Part shown: positions 1 to 10,172 of the stretch, in pieces | Layout: each line of letters opens with the position of its first letter | Numbering within the stretch: the stretch's first letter is position 1 | DNA from: Pythium myriotylum | Lineage: Eukaryota; Oomycota; Peronosporomycetes; Pythiales; Pythiaceae | Assembly (NCBI GenBank): GCA_023091665.1 | Contig: JALJCQ010000012.1 | Coordinates: 1,488,001-1,552,000, forward strand | Direction of reading: 5' to 3' | Length of the DNA: 64,000 nt | Program-made: the position numbers and the translations under genes | Notes under the pieces: generated by a model | Told to the model about the DNA's origin: nothing | Databases searched by the model: none | What the model saw: the letters and a program-made list of their open reading frames with translations, nothing else

Positions 1-2085
1 TTGCTCTTCGCGCCGCGCCTTTGTGGCCTCGGCACAACCTGCAAGCTCGATACGAAGCGGGGGCGATGGGAACTGGTGGCTCAGTCGCTCGACGTAGTCT
101 TTCGCAAGTGTGTCCGAGTGTTCGAAGAGGAACTTGCGCACACAAGTCGACAGCATCTTTGGTGATGAAACCACGCTCAGATCACTTGTAACCAATGCAG
201 CGTCTTTGAACTCGCGGGGCGTTTGTACCTTGCCACTAGAGAAGAGATTTGCGACTCGAAGATTCGGCAAGAAAGGCGTGCATTCGGTGCCGGTTGGTGG
301 CGGTTGATCACTTCGTTGAGAAACATTGATGCCATGGGTTTTCACTGCTGCGAATCTTGGTGATTGCGCGGCCGCTGCTTCTAGATCGATACTGTCCAAA
401 GATTCAGCTTTAGCGTGCTGTCCGAGATCGCTGATGTCGGCGGCCGCTTGGACGTTATGCAGCAATGCGAAATGCGTTTGTTTACGTCTCCTCTCTCGAA
501 AGGCTACTTCACTTACGCAAATCTGCCGGATCCGCTGGCCGAGCGCCGAGTTATTGCCACCAATAAAAGCGCGCGCATCGCTTTCTCGGAGTACGTACAG
601 TTCCGCGTGGGCCGATGCGACTGTAGCACTATAATTCAAGCTGGTGGGCGTGCCTTGGGGCTCCAATAACGTCTCCAATGCAATGATCTCGTTCGACACG
701 ATCGTTTGCAGCTCGATCTTGATATGTGCGACTGTTTTCTTCTTCTTCTTGAGACCACCAAACGCGGAGGGTGGTGAGATGGCTGCTTCCTCTACGGGGT
801 TGAGAGAGTTCAAATGGTTCGGCACCTCGACGGTCTGGGTCAGCTTTACCACCCCAGAGAGCACGAGGTAGCATTGCCGCAATGCTGGCGAAGTGCTGAG
901 CTGATTTTCGGTCTGCTCTACTAAAAAAGTGTCTCCGAAATCGAATCGTTTCTTCTGAAGTACGTCGGCGAGAGCCACCAGTTTGTGGCGCTGTAACTCG
1001 CGGAAGAGCGGTAATCGCTGCAAGAAGTTGATTTTCTGAGCCTGTTCGAAGAACTGCATGTGGTACTTGCTCAGCGTGCGCCGGTATATATCGCGGTGGA
1101 GCTCACAGACCTCACACGGACCCACAGCGATAGCAGACGCCGTGCGAGTCGCCTCCTTCGAGAACATCGCCGTCTCTCCAAAGCTGTCTCCTGTTCGGTA
1201 GGTGAAGACACGTCTGCCGAGCTGCGTCCAGTCCACAGGAGTCTTCATGTTTGCTCCGTGAAGTGACGAGAGATTGGCTTTCATCGTCGCGGGCATGCCA
1301 ACAAAGACAGCGACTGTGCCTTGGAAAATGATGTAGAACGTGTCTCCTGTTTCTCCTTCGTAGAAGAGCGACTCGCCGTCCTGGTACGTACGAAACCGAA
1401 GACACCGCATAACCTCGCAGATTGACGCATCATCCACGCTGCGGAACGTCTTTGCCTGCACTTCCTTCGCCCACACTGTCAGCAAATCCAGCTCATCGCG
1501 CGAAAGACGAACGCCGATCTTGTCCAGATTGCGCGGACTTAACACGACCAATTCTTCATCGTGCGGATTTGAAGGCGTGTGAATATCGTGGAGAGCTGCG
1601 AGGCGTTCCGATTCGGCGGCGACGAGGATCCGACGGGCCTCGTGCGTGAGGTCGATGTCGGTGCCAAAGCGAGAGATGTCTCGGGGGCTCATCGTCGACT
1701 CCTTCCATCGGCGAAACCCCGTTGCAATTCGGTAGTTGGTCCATAACGCCAGCACAGCCGACGTCACAAGCGTCACAGCGTCGCCATCATCGCCAGAGTT
1801 GGTTGGTCTGACTACCGAGGCAGAGAGATCCTCGAGACCTTCGTTAATGCTCGGAGCAGCTTCGCTCGGGATCAGCAGTCGCCGGGTGCTCATAGGCTTC
1901 CGCGTCTGTGATCCAAGAAGTGCAGTCGACACACGTCTCGTAGTGGCAGAGTACGATTCCCGCCGTCGAAGCTCTTCGCGAAGCTGCTTGAGTACGCGGC
2001 CACGCTGGAGCAGCGTCACGTGTGACGCCGGGTCGCCTGCGCGGCCTTCACTTAGCGGATCGAAGGCCTCTGTCTCGCTGGCCAT
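1..2085 (-). CDS. Cyclic nucleotide-binding domain protein, 3' end cut by window
   Basis: An uninterrupted minus-strand frame starts at ATG 2085 and is still open at base 1, so at least 695 residues are present and the C-terminus is missing. Residues about 230-345 form a cyclic nucleotide-binding (CNB) fold: a GESLFYEGETGDTFYIIFQG stretch is followed by GDSFGETAMF and TRTAS, which match the phosphate-binding cassette with its Glu (FGE) and Arg. A second, more divergent CNB-like unit follows (LQRLPLFREL near residue 350, then CYLVLSGVVKL) and is broken by a Lys-rich insertion. The two tandem units recall PKA regulatory subunits or CNBD2-type proteins, but no PKA inhibitor motif is seen, so only the domain call is made. 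The N-terminal 200 residues are not recognised. Binding of cAMP or cGMP is inferred from the first cassette only. Confidence 0.8.
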   Translation of the reverse strand, partial: MASETEAFDPLSEGRAGDPASHVTLLQRGRVLKQLREELRRRESYSATTRRVSTALLGSQTRKPMSTRRLLIPSEAAPSINEGLEDLSASVVRPTNSGDDGDAVTLVTSAVLALWTNYRIATGFRRWKESTMSPRDISRFGTDIDLTHEARRILVAAESERLAALHDIHTPSNPHDEELVVLSPRNLDKIGVRLSRDELDLLTVWAKEVQAKTFRSVDDASICEVMRCLRFRTYQDGESLFYEGETGDTFYIIFQGTVAVFVGMPATMKANLSSLHGANMKTPVDWTQLGRRVFTYRTGDSFGETAMFSKEATRTASAIAVGPCEVCELHRDIYRRTLSKYHMQFFEQAQKINFLQRLPLFRELQRHKLVALADVLQKKRFDFGDTFLVEQTENQLSTSPALRQCYLVLSGVVKLTQTVEVPNHLNSLNPVEEAAISPPSAFGGLKKKKKTVAHIKIELQTIVSNEIIALETLLEPQGTPTSLNYSATVASAHAELYVLRESDARAFIGGNNSALGQRIRQICVSEVAFRERRRKQTHFALLHNVQAAADISDLGQHAKAESLDSIDLEAAAAQSPRFAAVKTHGINVSQRSDQPPPTGTECTPFLPNLRVANLFSSGKVQTPREFKDAALVTSDLSVVSSPKMLSTCVRKFLFEHSDTLAKDYVERLSHQFPSPPLRIELAGCAEATKARREEQ

Positions 2086-2642
2086 CGCGTCAACGCCCAG
2101 TGAGCTGGAGAATCGACTTGACACGCGCGTTGACGGCTCTTAGCGAGACATGGGCTGCGAAGTCGCAGAAAAACTAAGAATATCGTGTTACTTGTCATCG
2201 TTGAAGTGTAGCCATCCTATGAAAGGGGCCGTAGCAAGTCACATGGTCAGAAAGTCGATCCAGCAGAAGGAAGCTTTGCGCTTGTTCGCTCTCGAAGATG
2301 GGCTCTGTTCTAGTAGAACAGAGGGGATAGAACTTCTATCCTCTTCCAGTGTATTGGCTGCACCGACATGGACGGAACAGGGCGCGTGCCACGATCCGGT
2401 TTCAACTACGTATTCTTCCACGGCCATGAGCAATCCTCGAAAAGTTCAGTCGGGCCTATACAGTCAAGTGGTCCTGCTGGTCGGAGCAAAGAGGAGTCAA
2501 GCTGTATTTACGATCAGGTCACCTCCTGTAGAGAGGGCCTCGTTCTAGGCTCTGTTCCTTGCAAAGCGCGCGCAGAGATTCACGTCCTACTCCTTTATCC
2601 TCAAAGTTCCACTTGCACATATCAGTCGAGATTGTCGGACAC
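2086..2642. other. Intergenic, no gene seen
   Basis: This 557-bp stretch lies between the start of the CNB-domain gene and the stop of isocitrate dehydrogenase, both on the minus strand. It should hold the CNB gene promoter and the IDH terminator. The short open frames here show no recognisable protein. Confidence 0.5.
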
Positions 2643-3932
2643 TTACTTGCGGCTAGCATCGAACGTCTTCTTGACCTCATCCATGAAGTCCTCCGTGAAG
2701 AGGTACTGGTCCGGGGTCACGTTCGAGCCGTGGATGCAAATAGCAAGGTCCTTGGTCATGTGGCCGTTCTCGACCGTCTTGATGACAGCCTTCTCGAGGT
2801 CCAAGCTGAAGTCGATGAGCTGCTGGTTGCCATCGAGCTTACCGCGGTGGGCGAGACCACGCGTCCAGGCGTAGATCGAGGCAATCGGGTTCGTCGAGGT
2901 CTTCTGGCCCTTCTGGTACTGGCGCCAGTGGCGCGTGACCGTGCCGTGGGCGGCCTCAGCCTCGACCGTCTTTCCGTCCGGCGCAACGAGCACCGAGGTC
3001 ATGAGACCGAGCGAGCCGTAGCCCTGGGCGACAATGTCCGACTGGACATCACCGTCGTAGTTCTTGCAGGCCCACACGAAGCCACCATCCGACTTGAGCG
3101 CCTGGGCGACCATGTCGTCGATGAGACGGTGCGTGTACGAGATACCGGCGGCGTCGAACTTGGCCTTGTACTCGCTCTGGTACACCTCCTCGAAGATGTC
3201 CTTGAAGCGACCGTCGTACTTCTTGAGAATCGTGTTCTTGGTGCTCAGGTAGAGGTCCTGGCCGCGGCTGAGCGCGAACGAGAAGCACGAGTGGGCGAAG
3301 CCGTAGATCGACTCGTCCGTGTTGTACATGGCGAGGCCGACGCCGGCCCCCTTAAAGTCGTAGACCTCGAAGGTCTGCTTCTCGCTGCCGTCCGCAGGCG
3401 TGTAGACGACCTCGAACTTGCCCGGGCCGTGGGCGAGGAAGTCGGTGCTCTTGTACTGGTCACCGAAGGCGTGGCGGCCCACGACGATGGGCTTCTGCCA
3501 GCCCGGCACGAGGCGCGGCACGTTCGAGATGACGATCGGTTCGCGGAAGACCGTGCCGTTGAGGATGTTACGGATCGTGCCGTTGGGCGACTTCCACATC
3601 TTCTTGAGCTTGAACTCCTCCACGCGCTGCTCGTCGGGCGTGATGGTCGCGCACTTGATGCCGACGTTGTGCTCGAGGATGGCGTGGGCGGCGTCGATCG
3701 TGACCTGGTCGTTCGTGGCGTCGCGGTGCGGCAGGCCGAGGTCGAAGTACTCGATCTTGAGGTCGAGGTACGGGTGGATGTACTTCTCCTTGATCTGCGA
3801 CCAGATCACGCGCGTCATCTCGTCACCGTCGAGCTCGACGATCGGCTTCTGGACGACGATCTTGGAGTTGGACGCGAAGCCGCGGCGGGCGACGCCAGTG
3901 GCGGCCACGCGACGCACAGCCTTGGAGAACAT
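2643..3932 (-). CDS. IDP: NADP-dependent isocitrate dehydrogenase, mitochondrial
   Basis: A single-exon 429-residue protein. It oxidatively decarboxylates isocitrate to 2-oxoglutarate and makes NADPH. The body matches eukaryotic homodimeric NADP-IDH along its whole length: [20 protein letters not shown] at the N-terminus, the substrate-loop region [20 protein letters not shown], the metal-binding segment [18 protein letters not shown], and [17 protein letters not shown] with the NADP-contacting His-Gly-Thr. The first 20 or so residues ([20 protein letters not shown]) are basic, hydroxylated and lack acids, as in a mitochondrial presequence. The C-terminus is SRK, not a peroxisomal signal. ATG 3932 is preceded by a pyrimidine-rich stretch on the coding strand. 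Confidence 0.97.
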   Translation of the reverse strand: MFSKAVRRVAATGVARRGFASNSKIVVQKPIVELDGDEMTRVIWSQIKEKYIHPYLDLKIEYFDLGLPHRDATNDQVTIDAAHAILEHNVGIKCATITPDEQRVEEFKLKKMWKSPNGTIRNILNGTVFREPIVISNVPRLVPGWQKPIVVGRHAFGDQYKSTDFLAHGPGKFEVVYTPADGSEKQTFEVYDFKGAGVGLAMYNTDESIYGFAHSCFSFALSRGQDLYLSTKNTILKKYDGRFKDIFEEVYQSEYKAKFDAAGISYTHRLIDDMVAQALKSDGGFVWACKNYDGDVQSDIVAQGYGSLGLMTSVLVAPDGKTVEAEAAHGTVTRHWRQYQKGQKTSTNPIASIYAWTRGLAHRGKLDGNQQLIDFSLDLEKAVIKTVENGHMTKDLAICIHGSNVTPDQYLFTEDFMDEVKKTFDASRK

Positions 3933-4375
3933 GGCGGAGGCAGAGAGAGAGAGAGAAGGAGAGAGGAGGGGTCTTGATCCGCGGCGCTGCTTGGAAAGTG
4001 AAGCGAGAGAGAGAGAGAGCCTCGTGGCCGATCACAGGTGCCAGCCAGTCACGATGAGCCCAACGCGTGCCGGCCCCACGCTCGAGGAGATCCCCTTCTA
4101 AACCGATCGAACCCTTAAATACGTGGTTTGACGGTCGAAGAACCCTTAAAGATGGGTCGTAGACGGGAAGAGATGGGGCGAAATCGGGGTTACACAGGGT
4201 TACGCTCGGCGTAATCAGGGGGGGGGGGGCAGTGTCTCCAAGCAGCCTGATGAGAACAGAATGGACAAACACATCAAGAAGGGGGTGTATAGGACTGTAT
4301 TGATTTTCCACGACTCACCACGAACACTCGCTCGTCTCAGGGAGACGGACATGACCACACGCACTTGCCGTCGAG
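3933..4375. promoter_or_regulatory. IDH upstream region with GA repeats and a 12-G run
   Basis: This spacer lies between the IDH start and the stop of the FYVE/AGC kinase, both minus strand. On the plus strand it has GA/AG microsatellites at about 3942-3956 and 4003-4019, read as CT tracts just 5' of the IDH start, and an uninterrupted run of 12 G at 4218-4229. The motif GAACCCTTAAA occurs twice near 4108 and 4139. A promoter role for the CT tracts is inferred from position only. Confidence 0.4.
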
Positions 4376-7374
4376 TTAGAAGAAGTGCGACTGGGCCTTC
4401 GGCGTGCCGTCAACGTCGTCGGCGGCCTCGGCATACTCGCCATCCTCACGCGGCGTCGACGGGCCAGCGTCCATGGCAGGGGTGCCAGGGGCATCAGCAT
4501 CCATGGATGGCGTGCCGGGACTACCTGGGGATCCTCCTGTTGGGGTGCCAGGAGGCGAGCCGTGGCCCAGTGGTGCTGGTGGAGGTGACAGCGAGGAGGT
4601 TGTCGTAGACGGGGGAGGGGAAGCCTTGGATGACTTGATCAACGAAACTGGAGACAGAGGAACGCCAGGACCGTCACCGAGGTCATCGACGTAGCCGTTC
4701 TGCTTGCCGTAGTGGTGACCGTTGTCCTCGCGTGGTGTGGTCGACTCGTCTTCTTCGTGGTACTCTTCGTCTTCTTCGATTGTCGGCTGGAACTCGCCAC
4801 TCTCTTCGTCGAAGTTCATGTTTGCCATGCTTGGATGCCAACCCTCGAGGCCCTGGTAAGAGAAGCGGTCGAAGTGCTTCTGCTCGGAAGGCGACGATGG
4901 TAGCGACACAGGTGAATCAGGCATGAGCTCTTCACGGGCATCACGGATCTTGGCAATGGCACGACTCAAGTGGCTGTCGTCAGTCACATCCTCCATTCTA
5001 TGTGGTGGTCGTGGTACTTCAACACGCTTCTCGAGAAGACCGTCCCAGTCGATTTCAGCAAAGAAGGGGTGGTTCTTGATCTCTTCGGCTCCATCAGGTC
5101 CCGAGCCAAGGCGATAAGCAGGGTCCTTGGTCAGTAGCCGTGTAATGAGATCCACCGAGTCTGGGGTGAATCGGTCGCTAAACACAGGCTCTTCCTTGAG
5201 AATCTTCTCCAGCAATAGGCTCGTGACGTTGTGGCGGAATGGAGAATCGCCCTGGATCATTTCGTACGAGAGAATGCCGAAGGCCCACCAGTCGACTGCC
5301 TTACCGTACCCTTCCTTCAAGATAAGTTCAGGCGAAAGGTACTCGGGAGTTCCCACAAATGAGCTCGTTCGCTCGTTGTCGTTCATCTCCTGTTTTGACA
5401 AACCGAAATCTGTACACGCCACGTTGCCGTCGGCACTGATCACGACGTTCTCGAGTTTCAGATCACGGTACAAGATATCGCTGGCATGGAGGTGTGCGAT
5501 GGCGAGCAGAATCTGTGCCAAGTAGAATCGAGCTCGCTTGATGCTGAAGCGACCACGACGTCGCAGTACTTGGCGAAGAGAGCCACCGCTGTAATAGTCC
5601 ATGACCATGTAAAGCTTGTCCTGGTTCTGGAATGCGTATCGCAGCTGGACAATGTAAGGGTGGTTGGCCTCCTGCAGAATTTGGCGCTCGGCCATTGTTT
5701 GGCGGACAAGATCCTTATCCATTACCCAGTCCTTTTTGAGGACCTTCATAGCGTACAGACGGCCCTCATCTGGGCCCTCCTTCTTTAGAACAAGCAACAC
5801 TTTGCCGCATGCTCCACGCCCAATCACAGTCACCAGCTCGAAATCATTGACTGACATCTTGCCCGGCTTAGCTGATCCACTGAACACGCTCTCCTTCTCG
5901 CCAGTGCGCACCGCGCGAGGACGTGACCAATGCACAAGCGATGGCAAAGCGCGACAGGTCAGGCACAATCGGACCTGGCCTTCGTGGCGGGTCTGCTCAA
6001 CCGAAGAACACTTCTCACAGCACGGTCCCTGGCACGTGCGGCAATGGCGGCGCCAGCGACGCATGTTGAATGTGTTTTTGCAGAGGTAGCAAGAACGCTC
6101 GAGCCCGGCATTCACGTTCTTGACGCGGAAGCCGGACCATCTTGCCTTGAAGCTCGCGTAGACCGAGTCAACAACTGAGGCGAGCACATCGCTGTCGGAT
6201 TCCTCCGTGCCCGCGGATAACGTAATGCAGCCGAAATCGTACTCGCGCGGCTTCAGACGAGTGAGAAGTGGATCTGATGACGCAATGTACGAGATGCACC
6301 ACTGGGCCATCATCTTCCGCAGGATGTATGTGTCGTCTGACGAGATTCGGTGAGTCGATTGGATGAAAGATACCCCACTGATAATGCGCTGCATTTCCTT
6401 CATGTGCGTTCGCAGAGCTTCGACAAAGAGGGAGCCGCCGTCACGATACGTGACGACGAAGACATGCGTCGCGCGCGAGGTCAAAACGTGGTTCCTCCAG
6501 CCCGTGATGAATCTGTTCACGGCGCTTCGCCACTATACGAAAGAGGTCGATCAGACATGCAAGAGTGGCCTCGATGATATTTCCCAGACGTACATCGATG
6601 TCATCGCCTCGGATCGAGTCGCGGAAAATGTCGTCGTACATGACGATGCCCATCTTGTCGTCCTTGGCCTTGGTGATGTACGGCAACATGGAGCCCAGGC
6701 TGCCCTTGAAGATTCCTCCACCTGCAGCAGAGCACCCCTATGTGAGTTTCATGGTGGCCCATCCACCGGCGAGCACTGTCCACGAAAGGCGACGCACCTC
6801 CATGGCCCGAGCGCACGCAGAGTCGGGCGCTCCAGACGCCCGCGGGCGAGCCGTCGCTGTCGCCTAGAAACACAACTAACCGGTCCGAGAAGAGCGCGGA
6901 CCTGGAGAGAAAGACGCTGCACTGGTTGGACGGGTCGTCGAGCGAGGTGGTGACTTCGTGGTAGGTCTCCATGAGGTCTTTCATCTTGCCCTGTACGTTC
7001 TTGGTCGCGGCTTCGAGCAGTCCTCCGGGCGGCAGCGAGGGCGGCTCGGGCGGCTCGACGTAGGACGAGCGCTGGCCCGTGGTCGAGGGCGAGGACTGGT
7101 CGTCGGTCGGGAACGAGTCGGAGCGGTTGCGGAAGCGGTTCTTGCGCGACGAGTCGCTGTCGTCGGGGTCTTCCTCGGCGCCTTCTTCGTCGATGTTGGC
7201 GGCGCCGTTGGCGGCGCGCTGCGCGGCGGCGCGCGACTCGTCGTCGTCGCCCGTGGAGCCGCTGCCCGTGCGGTTGAAGATGCTGAAGCTCGTGGTGAAG
7301 CTGAGCCCGACGCTCTTGCGGCGCACGGCCTCGCGCAGCGCGCCGATGCGCGGCGACTTCTTGTTCATGTTCAT
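4376..7374 (-). CDS. FYVE-like zinc finger / AGC-family Ser/Thr protein kinase
   Basis: Three exons: 7374-6798, 6721-6594, 6532-4376; introns of 76 and 61 nt with GTGCGT/GTACGT donors; 953 residues. The region up to residue 380 is not recognised. Residues about 383-429 carry a zinc-finger Cys pattern (CYLC, CRTC, CEKC, CLTC) with RRWRRHCR, a FYVE-like core missing one His and the WxxD motif, so PI3P binding is uncertain. The kinase domain (about 466-730) has IGRGACGKV, AMKVLKK, YRDLKLENV, TDFGLSKQ and FVGTPEYLSPE, all typical of AGC kinases. Downstream, FDRFSY matches the AGC hydrophobic motif FxxF[ST]Y, suggesting PDK1/TORC2-style activation. The last 120 residues are acidic and Pro/Ser/Gly-rich. 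The frame stays open upstream of ATG 7374 but has no earlier ATG; an additional 5' exon cannot be excluded. Confidence 0.85.
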
Positions 7375-7954
7375 GACGAGGTCGACGAGGAGCTCCTCAC
7401 TGGCGCACCCGAGGGGGGAAGGAAAGGAGTCTGGCACTTCGCCCCGCCGGACGGGCTTGTGATTGGGGCGAATTGGCGGCGGCTCGCTTGCCCGGGCGGC
7501 ACTTCGCTTTTTCCTCAACCGGGTTTAAGAGGACCGCCGCGCCCACGCCAACGGCCTGATTTTACCTGAGCGCCGACGCGGGAGAGGAGCCCTAGCCCGC
7601 CCCGTCGTGGAGGAACAGAAACGGGCCAGAACGAGGGTCGTACCGTCATGCTAGGATTTGCCCCGCCGGTGGGACTATTCAAAGACCAGTGGAATGTAGC
7701 CATGTGAGCGTACCCACGTTATCACGGGCGACTCGAAAATGAGCCCCACCCTCGCCTTTACAATGTCTCGGCTTTCTACGGCACCCGAACAGGAGATGCT
7801 CGTAGCTGGAAGGACTGGCAGTCCGAACACCTTCAACGGAAGGACGACGCGCTGGAAAAAGCGAGCTAAAGAAAGCGAGTAACGGACCCCAAAACGCGGC
7901 TCCACGGTGCGAGCTGATTCGCACTCAGTCGACTGCGCCAGGCGCGTCAGGAGA
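7375..7954. promoter_or_regulatory. Divergent intergenic region
   Basis: 580 bp between the minus-strand kinase start and the plus-strand start of the first membrane-family gene. It presumably carries both promoters. I could not place a convincing initiator element in it. Confidence 0.35.
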
Positions 7955-10003
7955 ATGGCGCTAGCCGCTGACTCTTCAGCCCCCGTCAAGACTGTCCATC
8001 ACAAACCACGACACCGTAAGCGAGAGCGTCTGACTCTGTCGCGGGCTATCCATCTCATCCACCGACTAGCAATCTTCCTCTGCGCTGTCGGATACACGTA
8101 CCTCTCCTTCTCTGCTACGTATGATGCTGTCGGACTACTGCGTGGGCGGCAGAACCCGGCGACTGCGATCGAAGACAACTCGTTCGACCTTGTCGGTCCT
8201 GCTGTGGGCGAAGAGGCGATCCGATCAAGCCCTCTCATTAGAGATGCACTCGGAGGAAGTACGGCACCCGTCAACGGCTCGATCTACCTCACGAAGGACG
8301 GGTACTCGTTTGAGATATGCAGCAATGCAGGAGCTCTTCAAGCGCCCATGCTCGCTGATACATTCATGCGAGACTTCTTCAAGTCGCTGACGGAAGACGC
8401 CTCGTACCACATCACCGCTCTTGATCCTGGGACCATCGAGCTGATTGCCCCCGTTGTCGACTGTTTATCAGGAGATGTTGACGGGGACACCACCAGCGCT
8501 CGATTTATCTTCCTTGTTCGACAGCGTCTGAACCACGATAATGTATCGGCAGTGGTCGCCACTGTTTCCAATCAACAATACTCCCTGACGACGATGCGCG
8601 AACTCGGACCCGCGTGCGTGGTCGTTGTACAGTTTATCGACGATATGCGAGCAACCAACTTGACGCACCACTTTGTGATCTCGCTCGGGTACCCGTACAA
8701 GAGACTCAACTTCCGCGCGTATGAGTACGTCAACACGACGGTCAGCGGATTGTGGACATTGGAGAGTGTGCCCCCAGCCGAAAGCGAGCTCTCAAAGCAG
8801 CTGCAGACGGCGTGTCGTACGGGGTTTTACATCAAGGCTGAAAGCGAACAATCGAACATCAACAATTACTATTGGATTCGTGAGACAGATGCACACAAGG
8901 CGATCACAGCTCTGCGCTGGACAAGCATCCCGGTGCTGCACGATTCGTGGGCGTGGGTCCATGGCGTCCAGTTCTTCATTGGCATGAGCACCTTGTCCAA
9001 CCTCTGCATCGTGTGCTTGGCCACCTATCGCAACGCGAGGGGCGGGAACCTGTGGTTCGGGGATGCATTTGTGTCGATCTCGACGAATCAGCTTCTCGCC
9101 GGAGTCGCCGTCTTCTTCTCGTGGTTCATGAACGAGTTTTGGTCTCTTCACGAGTTTTGTTTCCAGGAAGCCAACGTTGTGTCCGGTTTCCAAAGCAAAA
9201 TCATCTACGAAGCCCACACTCGTGTTGACATGTTGACGATGTACCTTGGCCTCTGCGGTTTGATCGGCATCGCGCTTCGCGAACGAATCAACCCCCTCTT
9301 CGCGTTTGTCTCCTTTCTGATCGGGTACGAGGCTCGTGTCTCCATCATCAACCAGTTCCCTGGGTTACGAGATGACATCATTGCGTATTCTGACTACAGC
9401 TATCTCAAAGGCGTGAGCCCCGAGGTCCCCGGCCAACAAAACATCTCGCCCATGCGATTCTGGACGACGCATCCGATTGGAAAGCGCAACTACGCCTTCG
9501 TGTTCAAGTGCCTCTTCCCCATTTACTCGACTCTGATTTTCGTGTTCGTGTACGTTGCCGTGCGCAAGGTCCACCGCTTCTACTATCCAGAGAAGATCCG
9601 CGCGAAAGTTAGCACGACTAGATCTCGCGCGTCCGAGAATGACCACACAGTACTTGCGCAAAAGCACACACTCACTCTCTTCGAGCTCGCGACGGGCGCC
9701 GAGCTCGAGAACCGTTTCGGGGTTGTGTCGGACTACGAGCCGTGCTTGCTCGTCAAGGGTGCGAGACACGCCTCTCCCGACGGCATCTACAGCAACGGCT
9801 TCGTGATCGCCAACGACAAGTTCCTGCTGCAGACGCGAGACTTCTGGTCCGTCGTGCTGATGAAGCTGCTACGCCGCCGCTTCCGCAACATTTACGTGTA
9901 CGAAGTGAACGATACGAGCGTCGAACAGACCGCACGGCTCGTGTATCCACACACGTTGAGCGTCCAGGACCTTCTCCATATCAACGTCGGGATTCTCTCG
10001 TGA
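7955..10003 (+). CDS. Multi-pass membrane protein, tandem family copy 1
   Basis: A single-exon protein of 682 residues from ATG 7955 (MALAADSS); the frame is open 5' of this but without another ATG. The function is not recognised. Layout: a basic N-terminus, one hydrophobic helix (LAIFLCAVGYTYLSF), a long likely extracellular or lumenal region with several N-glycosylation sequons (NGS, NVS, NLT, NTT), about five further hydrophobic helices between residues 330 and 550 (for example VQFFIGMSTLSNLCIVCLA and KCLFPIYSTLIFVFVYVAV), then a soluble C-terminal domain of about 110 residues. Two tandem paralogues follow in the same orientation. Shared landmarks are LLRGR, SYHI, ELIAPxVDC, GFYIKAESEQSN, HDSWAWVH, SWFMNE and SPMRxWTTHPIGKRNY. 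It looks like an expanded lineage-specific family. Confidence 0.85.
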   Translation: MALAADSSAPVKTVHHKPRHRKRERLTLSRAIHLIHRLAIFLCAVGYTYLSFSATYDAVGLLRGRQNPATAIEDNSFDLVGPAVGEEAIRSSPLIRDALGGSTAPVNGSIYLTKDGYSFEICSNAGALQAPMLADTFMRDFFKSLTEDASYHITALDPGTIELIAPVVDCLSGDVDGDTTSARFIFLVRQRLNHDNVSAVVATVSNQQYSLTTMRELGPACVVVVQFIDDMRATNLTHHFVISLGYPYKRLNFRAYEYVNTTVSGLWTLESVPPAESELSKQLQTACRTGFYIKAESEQSNINNYYWIRETDAHKAITALRWTSIPVLHDSWAWVHGVQFFIGMSTLSNLCIVCLATYRNARGGNLWFGDAFVSISTNQLLAGVAVFFSWFMNEFWSLHEFCFQEANVVSGFQSKIIYEAHTRVDMLTMYLGLCGLIGIALRERINPLFAFVSFLIGYEARVSIINQFPGLRDDIIAYSDYSYLKGVSPEVPGQQNISPMRFWTTHPIGKRNYAFVFKCLFPIYSTLIFVFVYVAVRKVHRFYYPEKIRAKVSTTRSRASENDHTVLAQKHTLTLFELATGAELENRFGVVSDYEPCLLVKGARHASPDGIYSNGFVIANDKFLLQTRDFWSVVLMKLLRRRFRNIYVYEVNDTSVEQTARLVYPHTLSVQDLLHINVGILS

Positions 10004-10172
10004 TATTTTAGGATACCACGTAAAATGACTGTATTTCGTTTCGTTACAACTATGGGAGAGATGCAATTGCCTTCACATATATGACTTGCAAGTGCTGCTG
10101 CTATTTAGGTCTCGAGGAGCCATCTAAAACCAGCCGCACGGCTCTGATCTCCATCAAGTGAATCACCGGTGC

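Noticed and set aside
2559..3977. 472-codon open frame opposite isocitrate dehydrogenase
   Set aside because: Same antisense effect; composition is low-complexity ([15 protein letters not shown]) and IDH is certain on the other strand.
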